49,727 bases of DNA from the NCBI GenBank assembly GCA_016192065.1, contig JACPUX010000010.1, forward strand, positions 1-49,727, given 5' to 3'. The notes beneath the pieces are model-generated. The model was not told the DNA's origin, made no database searches, and worked only from the letters and a program-made list of their open reading frames with translations. A program made the translations under genes and the position numbers. This DNA comes from Betaproteobacteria bacterium. GTDB lineage: Bacteria; Pseudomonadota; Gammaproteobacteria; Burkholderiales; Casimicrobiaceae. Positions 28,068 to 34,309 of this stretch are shown one piece after another (position 1 is the first letter of the stretch; every line of letters begins with the position of its first letter).

Positions 28068-29871
28068 ATCGAGTGCCACCCTCGATGCCGGGTGGCGTGG
28101 CAGGATTGGTTTGGGAGCGGGTCTGTGCAATGCGCCAGCGCGCTCCCTCCCGGCTGTGGCCGAGGTGGGTGATGTCGATGCCCTTGGCGCGATAGGCCGG
28201 GGCGATGCGGCGCAACTGATCCGACAGTCCCTTGGGCGAGCGCGGCCAACTGCTGCGGTCGGGGATGCTGTGGGTGTTCAGCAGGTCGTAGAGCTGGCCG
28301 GCGGTGCCCTGCCAGTTCAAGGGCAGCACACGGTCCGCGAGGTACTTATCCAGGGCCTGCGCGACAGCGTTGCTTTCCAAGGCCCGGTCGATGCCAGCGC
28401 GCACAAGCTCGGCGTACTGCTGCTGGAATTCACCCGGGGCAAAGCCCAGGGCGCGGGCTACTGCCTCGCCCAGCCGTTCGTAATCAGCCATGCGCTGCTT
28501 CTGGGTCAGCTTGACCGTCGGAAGGATGGCCAGCGCCGCCGAGAACAGATCGAGCAAGCCGGCGAACACCGTGGGCTGATCACGTTCCCAGCCAGAGTGG
28601 GTGTCGGCATCGTCACGCCGGGCATCTGCGGGGATGGTCGGCAGATCGACGTGAATGACCCGGTCGATCAAGTCGGGGCGCGTGGCAACCACGGCGATGC
28701 CGTTGAGCACCACAGGCCGTTTGGTCTCCATGACATGCTCTTCGCCGTTGGTGTAGAGCTGGCGCGAGGCAAAGCCGCCGCCGGTGGCCAGGGTGCAAAA
28801 GGCATCCTGTTGCTCGGGCGTGAGGCCGGACAGGTTCTCGTAGCTGACCAGCCAGTTGTTGGCGGCGGCGACGAACACGTCCTCAACCGTCTTGGGCCGC
28901 CCGCGCAGCATCACCTTGTTCGGATCGACCAGGCTGCGCAGCACGGATTGCGTCGTGGACTTGGCCGAGCCTTGTTCGCCCACCAGCTCCAGCACTGGGA
29001 AGGGCGTGTCAGGACGAAGGCAGTCCAGCAGCCACGCCAGCACCATCACGCGGCTGTGCGTCGGGATGTTGATGTGCTGCCAGAGCAATCCGACATCGCC
29101 ATGGGTCGCCCCCATCGGCACAGGCATCGGCAGCGGGCGCATCGAAGGCGTGCGGGTGAAGTACACCGGCGACTCGTTCACCACCCGCCAGCCCTGCGGA
29201 GTGACGTGGATGGCTTGCCACTGCTCATCGGCCAGATCGATCAGGTAGCCGTCGTCGCAGCGTGCGGCGCGGACGTGCACTTCGATTTCGTCGCCATCGT
29301 TGATGCCCGCAGCGGCGAGCGTGGCCAGTGCCGATTTCGTCGTGGTCTCCGGCACGCCCATTTCCTTGGCACGCCAGTACGCCGCCCGTAGCCAGTCCTC
29401 GAAGCCGGACGAATACACGCGCCACACTACGCGCCGACTGGGCATGGGAATCACGGCGACCGCATTACGGTCGGCGTCGTGGTGCAACTGGCACTGCGCC
29501 CGGGCTAAGGCGACCAGTTCATCGAGCGCGCTGGCATCGTCACTGCTGCGGGGCAGTTCGTCGCGCACCAGTTTGTCGAGCATCGTCACCGAGCAGTCAC
29601 GGTTCGTCTTCTTGGCGGCGTGACGCAGGCGCAAGTAGCCGGGCAGGTCCGTGGCCTTGAGGATCGAGAAGGCGCGCACCACGTTTTCCTCGGCCAGCAC
29701 GCCCACGTCATCCACCAGACGAACCAGTGCCGCCTCGATCACGCCAACGGGATCGGTGTCAGGTGTAGGTCCCGGAGTGACCGCAGCATCCATCTCGACC
29801 GTGTGATGGTCGTGATGGTGGTGATGGTCGTTCTCTACTACTCCGTCCGGAGAAGGGATGGACGCGCTCAT
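28048..29871 (-). CDS. P-loop ATPase of the element (helicase-like)
   Basis: A 607-aa protein with a P-loop near residues 298-305 (VGEQGSAKSTT), a Walker-B-like region (NWLVSYENLSGL) and a following ATRPDLIDRVIHVDLP sensor-like stretch. This arrangement resembles the C-terminal helicase/ATPase part of phage and plasmid primase-type proteins, without a recognisable N-terminal prim-pol catalytic motif. A His-rich N-terminal run (residues about 16-23) is encoded by tandem GTGATGGTC-like repeats in the DNA. I chose the ATG at 29871 over a GTG two codons upstream. alpA lies 14 bp upstream; the 87-aa gene overlaps the 3' end. Likely a replication or maintenance ATPase of the element. Confidence 0.7.
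   Translation of the reverse strand: MSASIPSPDGVVENDHHHHHDHHTVEMDAAVTPGPTPDTDPVGVIEAALVRLVDDVGVLAEENVVRAFSILKATDLPGYLRLRHAAKKTNRDCSVTMLDKLVRDELPRSSDDASALDELVALARAQCQLHHDADRNAVAVIPMPSRRVVWRVYSSGFEDWLRAAYWRAKEMGVPETTTKSALATLAAAGINDGDEIEVHVRAARCDDGYLIDLADEQWQAIHVTPQGWRVVNESPVYFTRTPSMRPLPMPVPMGATHGDVGLLWQHINIPTHSRVMVLAWLLDCLRPDTPFPVLELVGEQGSAKSTTQSVLRSLVDPNKVMLRGRPKTVEDVFVAAANNWLVSYENLSGLTPEQQDAFCTLATGGGFASRQLYTNGEEHVMETKRPVVLNGIAVVATRPDLIDRVIHVDLPTIPADARRDDADTHSGWERDQPTVFAGLLDLFSAALAILPTVKLTQKQRMADYERLGEAVARALGFAPGEFQQQYAELVRAGIDRALESNAVAQALDKYLADRVLPLNWQGTAGQLYDLLNTHSIPDRSSWPRSPKGLSDQLRRIAPAYRAKGIDITHLGHSREGARWRIAQTRSQTNPATPPGIEGGTRYGAHRE
29803..29829 (+). repeat. GTGATGGTC nonamer triplet, copy A
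   Basis: Three tandem nonamers close to GTGATGGTC, lying inside the 5' end of the ATPase gene where their complement encodes its His-rich run. Nearly the same 27 bases occur at 31,751-31,777 (24 of 27 identical) and, inverted, at 31,091-31,117 (22 of 27). Confidence 0.65.
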
Positions 29872-29885
29872 CGTCACAGCCCGAA

Positions 29886-30083
29886 TCAGCGCGAGCGTTC
29901 GATGAGATGGCGAATGTCCTCAGCGCGCCAGACCGTGGTCTTGCTGCCGAATTTGATGCCTTGGGGGAATTTGCCTTCCCGGATACCCGCCCACCAGGCC
30001 GAACGGCTGATGGGGATCAGGGACAGAACCTGTGGCAACCGAACGAAGCCGGTTTCGGGCAGAGCAGGACGGGGTTGGTACAT
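29886..30083 (-). CDS. AlpA-family transcriptional regulator
   Basis: A 65-aa winged-helix DNA-binding protein of the AlpA/excisionase type (PF05930-like). The signature is FVRLPQVLSLIPISRSAWWAGIREGKFPQGIKFGSKTTVWRAEDI: a helix-turn-helix followed by the wing. In prophage and genomic-island biology such proteins regulate integrase expression or excision. Two in-frame ATGs (30092 and 30083) are possible; I use the inner one because GGA lies upstream at usable spacing. Two inverted repeats just upstream (30,121-30,143 and 30,169-30,186) are plausible operators. It is the first gene of the ATPase operon. Confidence 0.82.
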   Translation of the reverse strand: MYQPRPALPETGFVRLPQVLSLIPISRSAWWAGIREGKFPQGIKFGSKTTVWRAEDIRHLIERSR

Positions 30084-30120
30084 GGCGAGCATCCGTGGTC
30101 GTTTGGGGATGCTCTGTATT

Positions 30121-30143
30121 GAATGCCACAAGAATCGGCATTC
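30121..30143. promoter_or_regulatory. inverted repeat upstream of alpA
   Basis: GAATGCC and GGCATTC are exact complements separated by 9 bp, about 38 bp before the AlpA start. A possible autoregulatory operator. Confidence 0.4.
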
Positions 30144-30168
30144 ATAGACACGGTGCGCGCACGATGAT

Positions 30169-30186
30169 CACGCTGCGCGCAGCGTG
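30169..30186. repeat. perfect 18-bp palindrome between the 245-aa gene and alpA
   Basis: CACGCTGCGCGCAGCGTG is a perfect palindrome, 17 bp beyond the 245-aa gene's stop codon and about 85 bp before AlpA. It may be a terminator stem (no T-tract) or an operator. Confidence 0.5.
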
Positions 30187-30202
30187 AAGGCTCGCAGTTC
30201 GA

Positions 30203-30940
30203 TTACTTGGGTGACGAGTCCTTTGGAATGCCCGCGATCCAATTCTTGATCGTGCCCGGTGCCTTGCAGACCTGCGCGCCGATGATGCGGTAGGCCTCTT
30301 CCTTGGTGCGGTAGGTATTCGATGCGAACAGCTCCAGAGCCTTTTGCTTGGCGGCCCGGTTGCTGGCGTGTCGAGCATCGGCCGCCCGTCTGACTGCTTG
30401 GCTTTGCGCTTTGCGCACTTCGTCGGCGGCAACGGGCTCTGGCCTGAGCCCCGCCTTCCACGCCTCTTCGATGATTTGTTCCGTTGATGGAGGTTCCGCC
30501 AACAGATCGGCCAGCACCAAGGATTCCAGCGACTCCATCAACGCATCAACCGCCGGCCTGATGATGATCCCGGGCGGGGTATCTGCCGTGGCCTCAATCA
30601 CCACGCCCAACTTGTAGAGCGCCAAGAGCCGAAGGTAATCCCGATCCGTTGCAGTGGCTGACCTCAGGCGCGGCCATTCGGCTTGATTGGTGACCTCGAT
30701 GAACCAGTCCAGGTCGCGCTGTTCGTGACGGTCGACCAGCTCCCCGCCGTGCTTGATTTGCGCCAACGTCACGGTGTCGGTGATGGCGGCATCCATGCGG
30801 GTCAACATCTGCGCCAACTGCGCTGCGCTGAAGCGCTGCAAATCCTCTCGGGCGCAGGCAGCAATCCGCACCGCGTTCGGCAACTCCAGAAGTTGTTCGA
30901 GCGGTGTGGTCAGGGCCAGGGTGAGCAGTTGCGGATTCAT
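30203..30940 (-). CDS. hypothetical protein (245 aa), possible DNA-binding
   Basis: A 245-aa protein of unknown function. The N-terminal part (MNPQLLTLALTTPLEQLLELPNAVR) is leucine-rich and helical; the C-terminal 70 residues are strongly basic and helical (RKAQSQAVRRAADARHASNRAAKQKA) and end with AYRIIGAQVCKAPGTIKNWI, which has the look of a helix-turn-helix. It starts with ATG at 30940, divergent from the plus-strand HEPN-like gene across a 247-bp gap, and precedes alpA. Plausibly a regulator or replication accessory protein of the element. Confidence 0.65.
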   Translation of the reverse strand: MNPQLLTLALTTPLEQLLELPNAVRIAACAREDLQRFSAAQLAQMLTRMDAAITDTVTLAQIKHGGELVDRHEQRDLDWFIEVTNQAEWPRLRSATATDRDYLRLLALYKLGVVIEATADTPPGIIIRPAVDALMESLESLVLADLLAEPPSTEQIIEEAWKAGLRPEPVAADEVRKAQSQAVRRAADARHASNRAAKQKALELFASNTYRTKEEAYRIIGAQVCKAPGTIKNWIAGIPKDSSPK

Positions 30941-31090
30941 TTCCCATCAGTCTACCGAGGGCGGTCCAGCACCGTCCACGTTCATCCATGCTGGTTCGCC
31001 ATCGCCCGGTACGATCCATCGCTACGCGCCCTGCGTGATGATCGTGCCGAGGGCATATCTGTGCTTTCGCCGGTGTAAACAATAAGCGGC

Positions 31091-31117
31091 GACCGTCACG
31101 ACCATCACCACTGTCAC
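31091..31117 (-). repeat. GTGATGGTC nonamer triplet, copy B (inverted)
   Basis: The minus strand here matches copy A at 22 of 27 bases. It lies in the divergent promoter region between the 245-aa gene and the HEPN-like gene, where a binding site could control both. Confidence 0.55.
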
Positions 31118-31187
31118 ACCGGGCGAACGACATCATCAAACAATCGTCACCATCAAGGGTCTCGAGACTCGCAGTCAGGAGCAAGCA

Positions 31188-31754
31188 ATGAGCGACGATC
31201 AGCACAACATCTTCACCGAGCCACCAGACGAGCTCGGGGAGTACGAGTTTCACTTTGGAACGTTCGCGGTCGGCGCGGGAGGCATGAATGAATTCGAAGT
31301 GGCCCGTGCATTTGGCGAAGCAGCCGACCGACTTCTGGCTACGGCGGCCGAGCGGCGCGAATCGTGGGAAGCCGCTTACCCGATCTTGTTTTGCTACCGG
31401 CACGCCATTGAGTTGTATCTCAAAGCGCTCAAGCCCAATCAAAGGCATGGCCACAGGCTGGGTGATTTGGCAAACTCTTTGAAGCCACATATCGAAAGCA
31501 GATATCCGGCAGATCAGGTCAGTTGGCTCCTTGATCGGATCGCAGAATTCGACCGGCTTGACCCGAAGTCCACGGTGTTTCGCTACCCTGACGGCGCGCA
31601 TTCATCCTACAAGGCAGGCGCTGCGCCAGATCCGGAGACGTGGGTTGATTTCAGACGTTTGCAGCGGTCAGCTCACAAGATGTTCCAGGGCTTCGAGCGT
31701 ATTCGACTGCGCCTTCTGGACTCAGACCTGCACCGCAGACCAGTCCGGCGGTGA
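31188..31754 (+). CDS. HEPN-like helical protein
   Basis: A 188-aa acidic helical protein. The segment ILFCYRHAIELYLKALK, followed by QRHGHRLGDLANSLKPHIES, resembles the helical core of HEPN-domain proteins, although I cannot confirm the catalytic R-x4-6-H motif typical of HEPN RNases. The ATG at 31188 has CAGGAG upstream at good spacing. The gene is flanked on both sides by inverted copies of the nonamer repeat (31,091 and 31,751), giving it a cassette-like look. It could be a toxin or a substrate-binding helical protein; no partner antitoxin gene is adjacent. Confidence 0.55.
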   Translation: MSDDQHNIFTEPPDELGEYEFHFGTFAVGAGGMNEFEVARAFGEAADRLLATAAERRESWEAAYPILFCYRHAIELYLKALKPNQRHGHRLGDLANSLKPHIESRYPADQVSWLLDRIAEFDRLDPKSTVFRYPDGAHSSYKAGAAPDPETWVDFRRLQRSAHKMFQGFERIRLRLLDSDLHRRPVRR

Positions 31755-31777
31755 TGGTTGTGACGATGGTGATGGTC
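31751..31777 (+). repeat. GTGATGGTC nonamer triplet, copy C
   Basis: Overlaps the stop codon of the HEPN-like gene and matches copy A at 24 of 27 bases. Confidence 0.6.
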
Positions 31778-31886
31778 AGCGCCTATTGTTATGGCCCGCG
31801 CACGCATACATGCCCCAGGCAAAAGGGGTCCTTCCCAGCGATATTCCAATACGGGGGGGCGCAAGCGCGGCGCTTCGCCACCGTCA

Positions 31887-32022
31887 GGGTGCAAACCGAG
31901 GTTTGCAGGGTTTGCGGTTCGCACCCGGCAGCGTCTGCCAGCGGGCGTCAGCGCTGTCGTGCGCGGGATGGCGGCAACGCAGAAGGTGCGAACCTGGTTG
32001 CGCGCCTGGTTTGCAGGTTTGC
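31887..32022. repeat. GGTTTGC iteron-like repeats
   Basis: Exact GGTTTGC copies start at 31,900, 31,909, 32,008 and 32,016; the complement GCAAACC is at 31,891, with variants GGTTCGC (31,917) and GCGAACC (31,988). They form two similar imperfect inverted repeats with GGTGCRAACC arms, about 100 bp apart, and spacings of 8-9 bp within clusters. Confidence 0.6.
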
Positions 32023-32131
32023 ACCCCGGCCGCGCGGAAAACGGCCAGGATGGAAAACTCAATGCTGGCGCGGGTTTGCGGCCGATTCGCTGGCTGGGTT
32101 GCAGAAATCGGCCCACGAGCCTTTGCGCACC

Positions 32132-32230
32132 GTCTGACGCATCGGACACAGGTTGTCGTAACTTTCCGTGAGGCGCGCACACGCGCACGCGTGTAGAGAG
32201 TTACGTGGAGCTGTGTCCGATGCGTCAGAC
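32132..32230. repeat. 99-bp palindrome with perfect 20-bp arms
   Basis: GTCTGACGCATCGGACACAG at 32,132-32,151 is the exact complement of 32,211-32,230. On the same axis, GTAACT (32,158) pairs with AGTTAC (32,199). Nearer the middle ACACGCG/CGCGTGT (32,179-32,194) forms an extra hairpin. An RNA or extruded DNA form would be a long stem with internal loops. Confidence 0.8.
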
Positions 32231-32282
32231 ACGCCGGGGTATTGGCAAGGGCCTCCAGAAACTGGACACCCTTGGCGGTAGA

Positions 32283-32762
32283 TCACGCCACCCTGTACAC
32301 CCGTTCGCCGCTGTCGTTGTGCGCCAGCACCACGTTCAGGCCGAGCTTTTTGCGCAGCATCCCGGAAATCGCCCCACGCACGGTGTGGGGCTGCCAGCCA
32401 GTGGCCAGCATCAGTTGCAGGCTGGTCGCACCCAGCGGGCGGCGCAGCGCCATCACCAGCGCTGCGAGCTTGGTGCCAGGGCGGATCGGGATGCCCTCCA
32501 GAAGTTGGAGATCACCGATGGTGCCCACTGGCTGGACGTCATCCGGTGGCACGGGTCGCTGCTGTCCGATGGCCGCGTAGCCCGCGTCGGTCAGCAGGTG
32601 GTCGTTGTCGGCAGGGTCAATCCAGCCACGCTGCAGCAGTGCGGTCAGCACCTTGGCGCGTGCCCCGCCGCGCAGTGTGTCGGGCGGGATCACGCGCCCA
32701 TCGCCACGGCGGGCGGCAGTGCGCAGTAATAGGGCTTGGATCGGGGTGAGCTTGGTGATCAT
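32283..32762 (-). CDS. DUF3489 domain-containing protein
   Basis: A 159-aa protein of the DUF3489 family. The N-terminus is MITKLTPIQALLLRTAARRGDG with a winged-helix-like region, and the C-terminal domain reads TKLAALVMALRRPLGATSLQLMLATGWQPHTVRGAISGMLRKKLGLNV, a helix-turn-helix-like segment typical of the family. Its function is unknown, but the family often accompanies serine-recombinase elements. The ATG at 32762 has AGGAG upstream. An IS630 copy is inserted 12 bp beyond the start, in the upstream leader. The start of a similar gene survives in the relic at 46,113. Confidence 0.82.
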   Translation of the reverse strand: MITKLTPIQALLLRTAARRGDGRVIPPDTLRGGARAKVLTALLQRGWIDPADNDHLLTDAGYAAIGQQRPVPPDDVQPVGTIGDLQLLEGIPIRPGTKLAALVMALRRPLGATSLQLMLATGWQPHTVRGAISGMLRKKLGLNVVLAHNDSGERVYRVA

Positions 32763-32774
32763 GGCGGGCTCCTA

Positions 32775-33891
32775 TTGATCCGGCCCCATAAAGATTGAAC
32801 TTTCGGATGAAATTGTGACTCCATCGTGCATGGACAAAGAAGATGCGAGATACCAAACCTTGGAGCAGCTTCATGAGCGGCGCAAGCAAGTCATCCGACT
32901 GCATAAGCGAGGCATCAAGGTCATGGAGTTGGTGGAAATGTCGGGCTTGAGCTATCCGGCAGTGCGCAAGGTGCTTGATCTGTTTGAGCATGGCGGCTGG
33001 ACAGCCATCAAGCCTGCAGGCCGTGGTCGCAGAAAAGGAGATGCCAGATTGCTCACCCCAGAGCAAGAGGCCCACATCCAAAGGACCATTTGCGACAAGC
33101 GTCCCGAGCAGTTGAAGATGGACTTCTTCCTGTGGAGCCGTGCTGCTGTGATGAAGCTCATTGAGCGGGAATTCGATCTGAAGCTGGGCGTTCGTACGGT
33201 TGGCAAATACCTTGCACGCTGGGGATTCACCCCGCAAAAGCCCATCAAGAAGGCCTACGAGCAACGCCCTGAAGCGGTCAAGGCCTGGCTGGATGAGCAC
33301 TACCCAGCCATCGAGGCAAAGGCCAAGGCTGAGGGAGGAGAAATTCACTGGGGAGATGAAACCGCACTGGTCAACACCGACGTGCGCGGCAGAAGCTATG
33401 CACCGGCGGGTGAGACACCCGTGGCGTTCACGGTGGGCAGCACACGCCAGAAGCTGTCGATGATTGCCACTGTGACCAACCGAGGCAAGGCGCGCTGGAT
33501 GATCATCGATGAGGCCTTCAACAGCGACAGGCTGATCGAGTTCCTGGAGGCCTTGATCAAGGACGCTGGCAAGAAAGTCTTCCTGATCCTTGACAACCTG
33601 AGGGTGCACCACAGCAAGCCGGTGAAGGCCTGGTTGGCTGAAAGAGCCCATCAGATCGAGGTGTTTTACTTGCCCAGCTACAGCCCAGAGCTCAACCCGG
33701 AAGAGCGATTGAACGCCGACCTCAAGCAGGCCATGGGCAAGCGGGTGCCAGTCCGAACCAAAGACAAGCTGCGCAGTGCGGCCAATGAACACATGACCAT
33801 GCTGGAGAAGTCACCCGAGCGGGTGATGAGCTACTTCCAGGACCCAAGGGTCAAATATGCCGCCGGTTGAGACTTCATGGGGCCGAAGCAA
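32775..33891 (+). mobile_element. IS630-family insertion sequence
   Basis: A 1,117-bp element with terminal inverted repeats TTGATCCGGCCCCATAAAG (left) and TTGCTTCGGCCCCATGAAG (right, read inward), 3 mismatches in 19. A TA dinucleotide lies on each side (32,773-32,774 and 33,892-33,893), matching IS630 target-site behaviour. It splits the leader upstream of the DUF3489 gene, which resembles the continuous leader at 46,345-46,407 in the relic. Confidence 0.88.
32830..33870 (+). CDS. IS630-family transposase
   Basis: A 346-aa DDE transposase. The N-terminal helix-turn-helix region (IRLHKRGIKVMELVEMSGLSYPAVRKVL) is followed by a DDE core with D176 (HWGDETALVN), D255 (FLILDNLRVHH) and the C-terminal acid at E291 or E292 (SYSPELNPEERLN), as in IS630/Tc1-mariner enzymes. 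I chose the ATG at 32830 over an upstream GTG. The reading frame is intact and both terminal repeats are present, so the copy may be active. Confidence 0.92.
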   Translation: MDKEDARYQTLEQLHERRKQVIRLHKRGIKVMELVEMSGLSYPAVRKVLDLFEHGGWTAIKPAGRGRRKGDARLLTPEQEAHIQRTICDKRPEQLKMDFFLWSRAAVMKLIEREFDLKLGVRTVGKYLARWGFTPQKPIKKAYEQRPEAVKAWLDEHYPAIEAKAKAEGGEIHWGDETALVNTDVRGRSYAPAGETPVAFTVGSTRQKLSMIATVTNRGKARWMIIDEAFNSDRLIEFLEALIKDAGKKVFLILDNLRVHHSKPVKAWLAERAHQIEVFYLPSYSPELNPEERLNADLKQAMGKRVPVRTKDKLRSAANEHMTMLEKSPERVMSYFQDPRVKYAAG

Positions 33892-33895
33892 TAGT

Positions 33896-33943
33896 TGATT
33901 GATAGCACCCCATTCACGCGCTGAACGATCAGGAAGCCAAGAA
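33896..33943 (+). repeat. backbone/cargo boundary block, element 1
   Basis: A block containing TGATTGA, ACGCGCT and then CGATCAGGAAGCCAAG is shared with 46,361-46,407. In both places it lies just upstream of the backbone's outermost minus-strand gene (interrupted here by the IS630) and is followed by unrelated plus-strand cargo. Confidence 0.65.
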
Positions 33944-34059
33944 AAGATGATGCCCACGGCATCGGAATCTCGTCTGGTGCCCTTCAACCTGATAAATTGC
34001 AACCTTTACGATTGAAGCCGACTTTATGCCACCCCAACCCCTGCTGCCGGAGCGCTGCT

Positions 34060-34272
34060 ATGACTGCTGAACCTTGGGTGTCCGTGGACCAGATTGCGGA
34101 GCATCTGGGTGTGACGCGCGACTCGATCTACCGCTGGATCGACCGCAAGGGACTGCCTGCGCACCGCGTAGGGCGGCTGTGGAAGTTTCAGGTTTCCGAG
34201 GTCGATGAATGGGTGCGCGCCGGTGGCGCGGATGACGCCACTGGCAACGAAGCGCCCACTGCGTCAACTTGA
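34060..34272 (+). CDS. excisionase-type HTH protein heading the defence operon
   Basis: A 70-aa winged-helix DNA-binding protein of the MerR/excisionase (helix_turn_helix_17) type: VSVDQIAEHLGVTRDSIYRWIDRKGLPAHRVGRLWKFQVSEVDEWV. Such proteins often head restriction or defence operons as regulators. I chose the ATG at 34060; the frame is open further upstream without coding character. The R-M-S fusion begins 37 bp after its stop codon. Probably the operon's regulator; no clear operator was found. Confidence 0.8.
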   Translation: MTAEPWVSVDQIAEHLGVTRDSIYRWIDRKGLPAHRVGRLWKFQVSEVDEWVRAGGADDATGNEAPTAST

Positions 34273-34309
34273 TCAGGCTCACCAGAACAAGATACAGGAC
34301 AAGAAAATA

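Larger units (their letters stand above)
31755..32282. other. 528-bp repeat-rich non-coding region, possible origin
   Basis: This gap between convergent genes has no credible open frame but unusual structure: a cluster of GGTTTGC repeats (31,887-32,022) and a large palindrome (32,132-32,230). An ATPase/helicase-like gene, AlpA and nonamer repeats are within 2.5 kb. A replication or recombination origin for the element is one reading; a bidirectional terminator is another. Confidence 0.45.

Noticed and set aside
29800..29830. His-rich run as a metal-binding site of the ATPase
   Set aside because: The coding DNA is a tandem nonamer that recurs in two non-coding places, so the run is more likely a by-product.
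31887..32230. CRISPR array
   Set aside because: Repeats are 7 bases with irregular spacing, and no spacers or cas genes are present.
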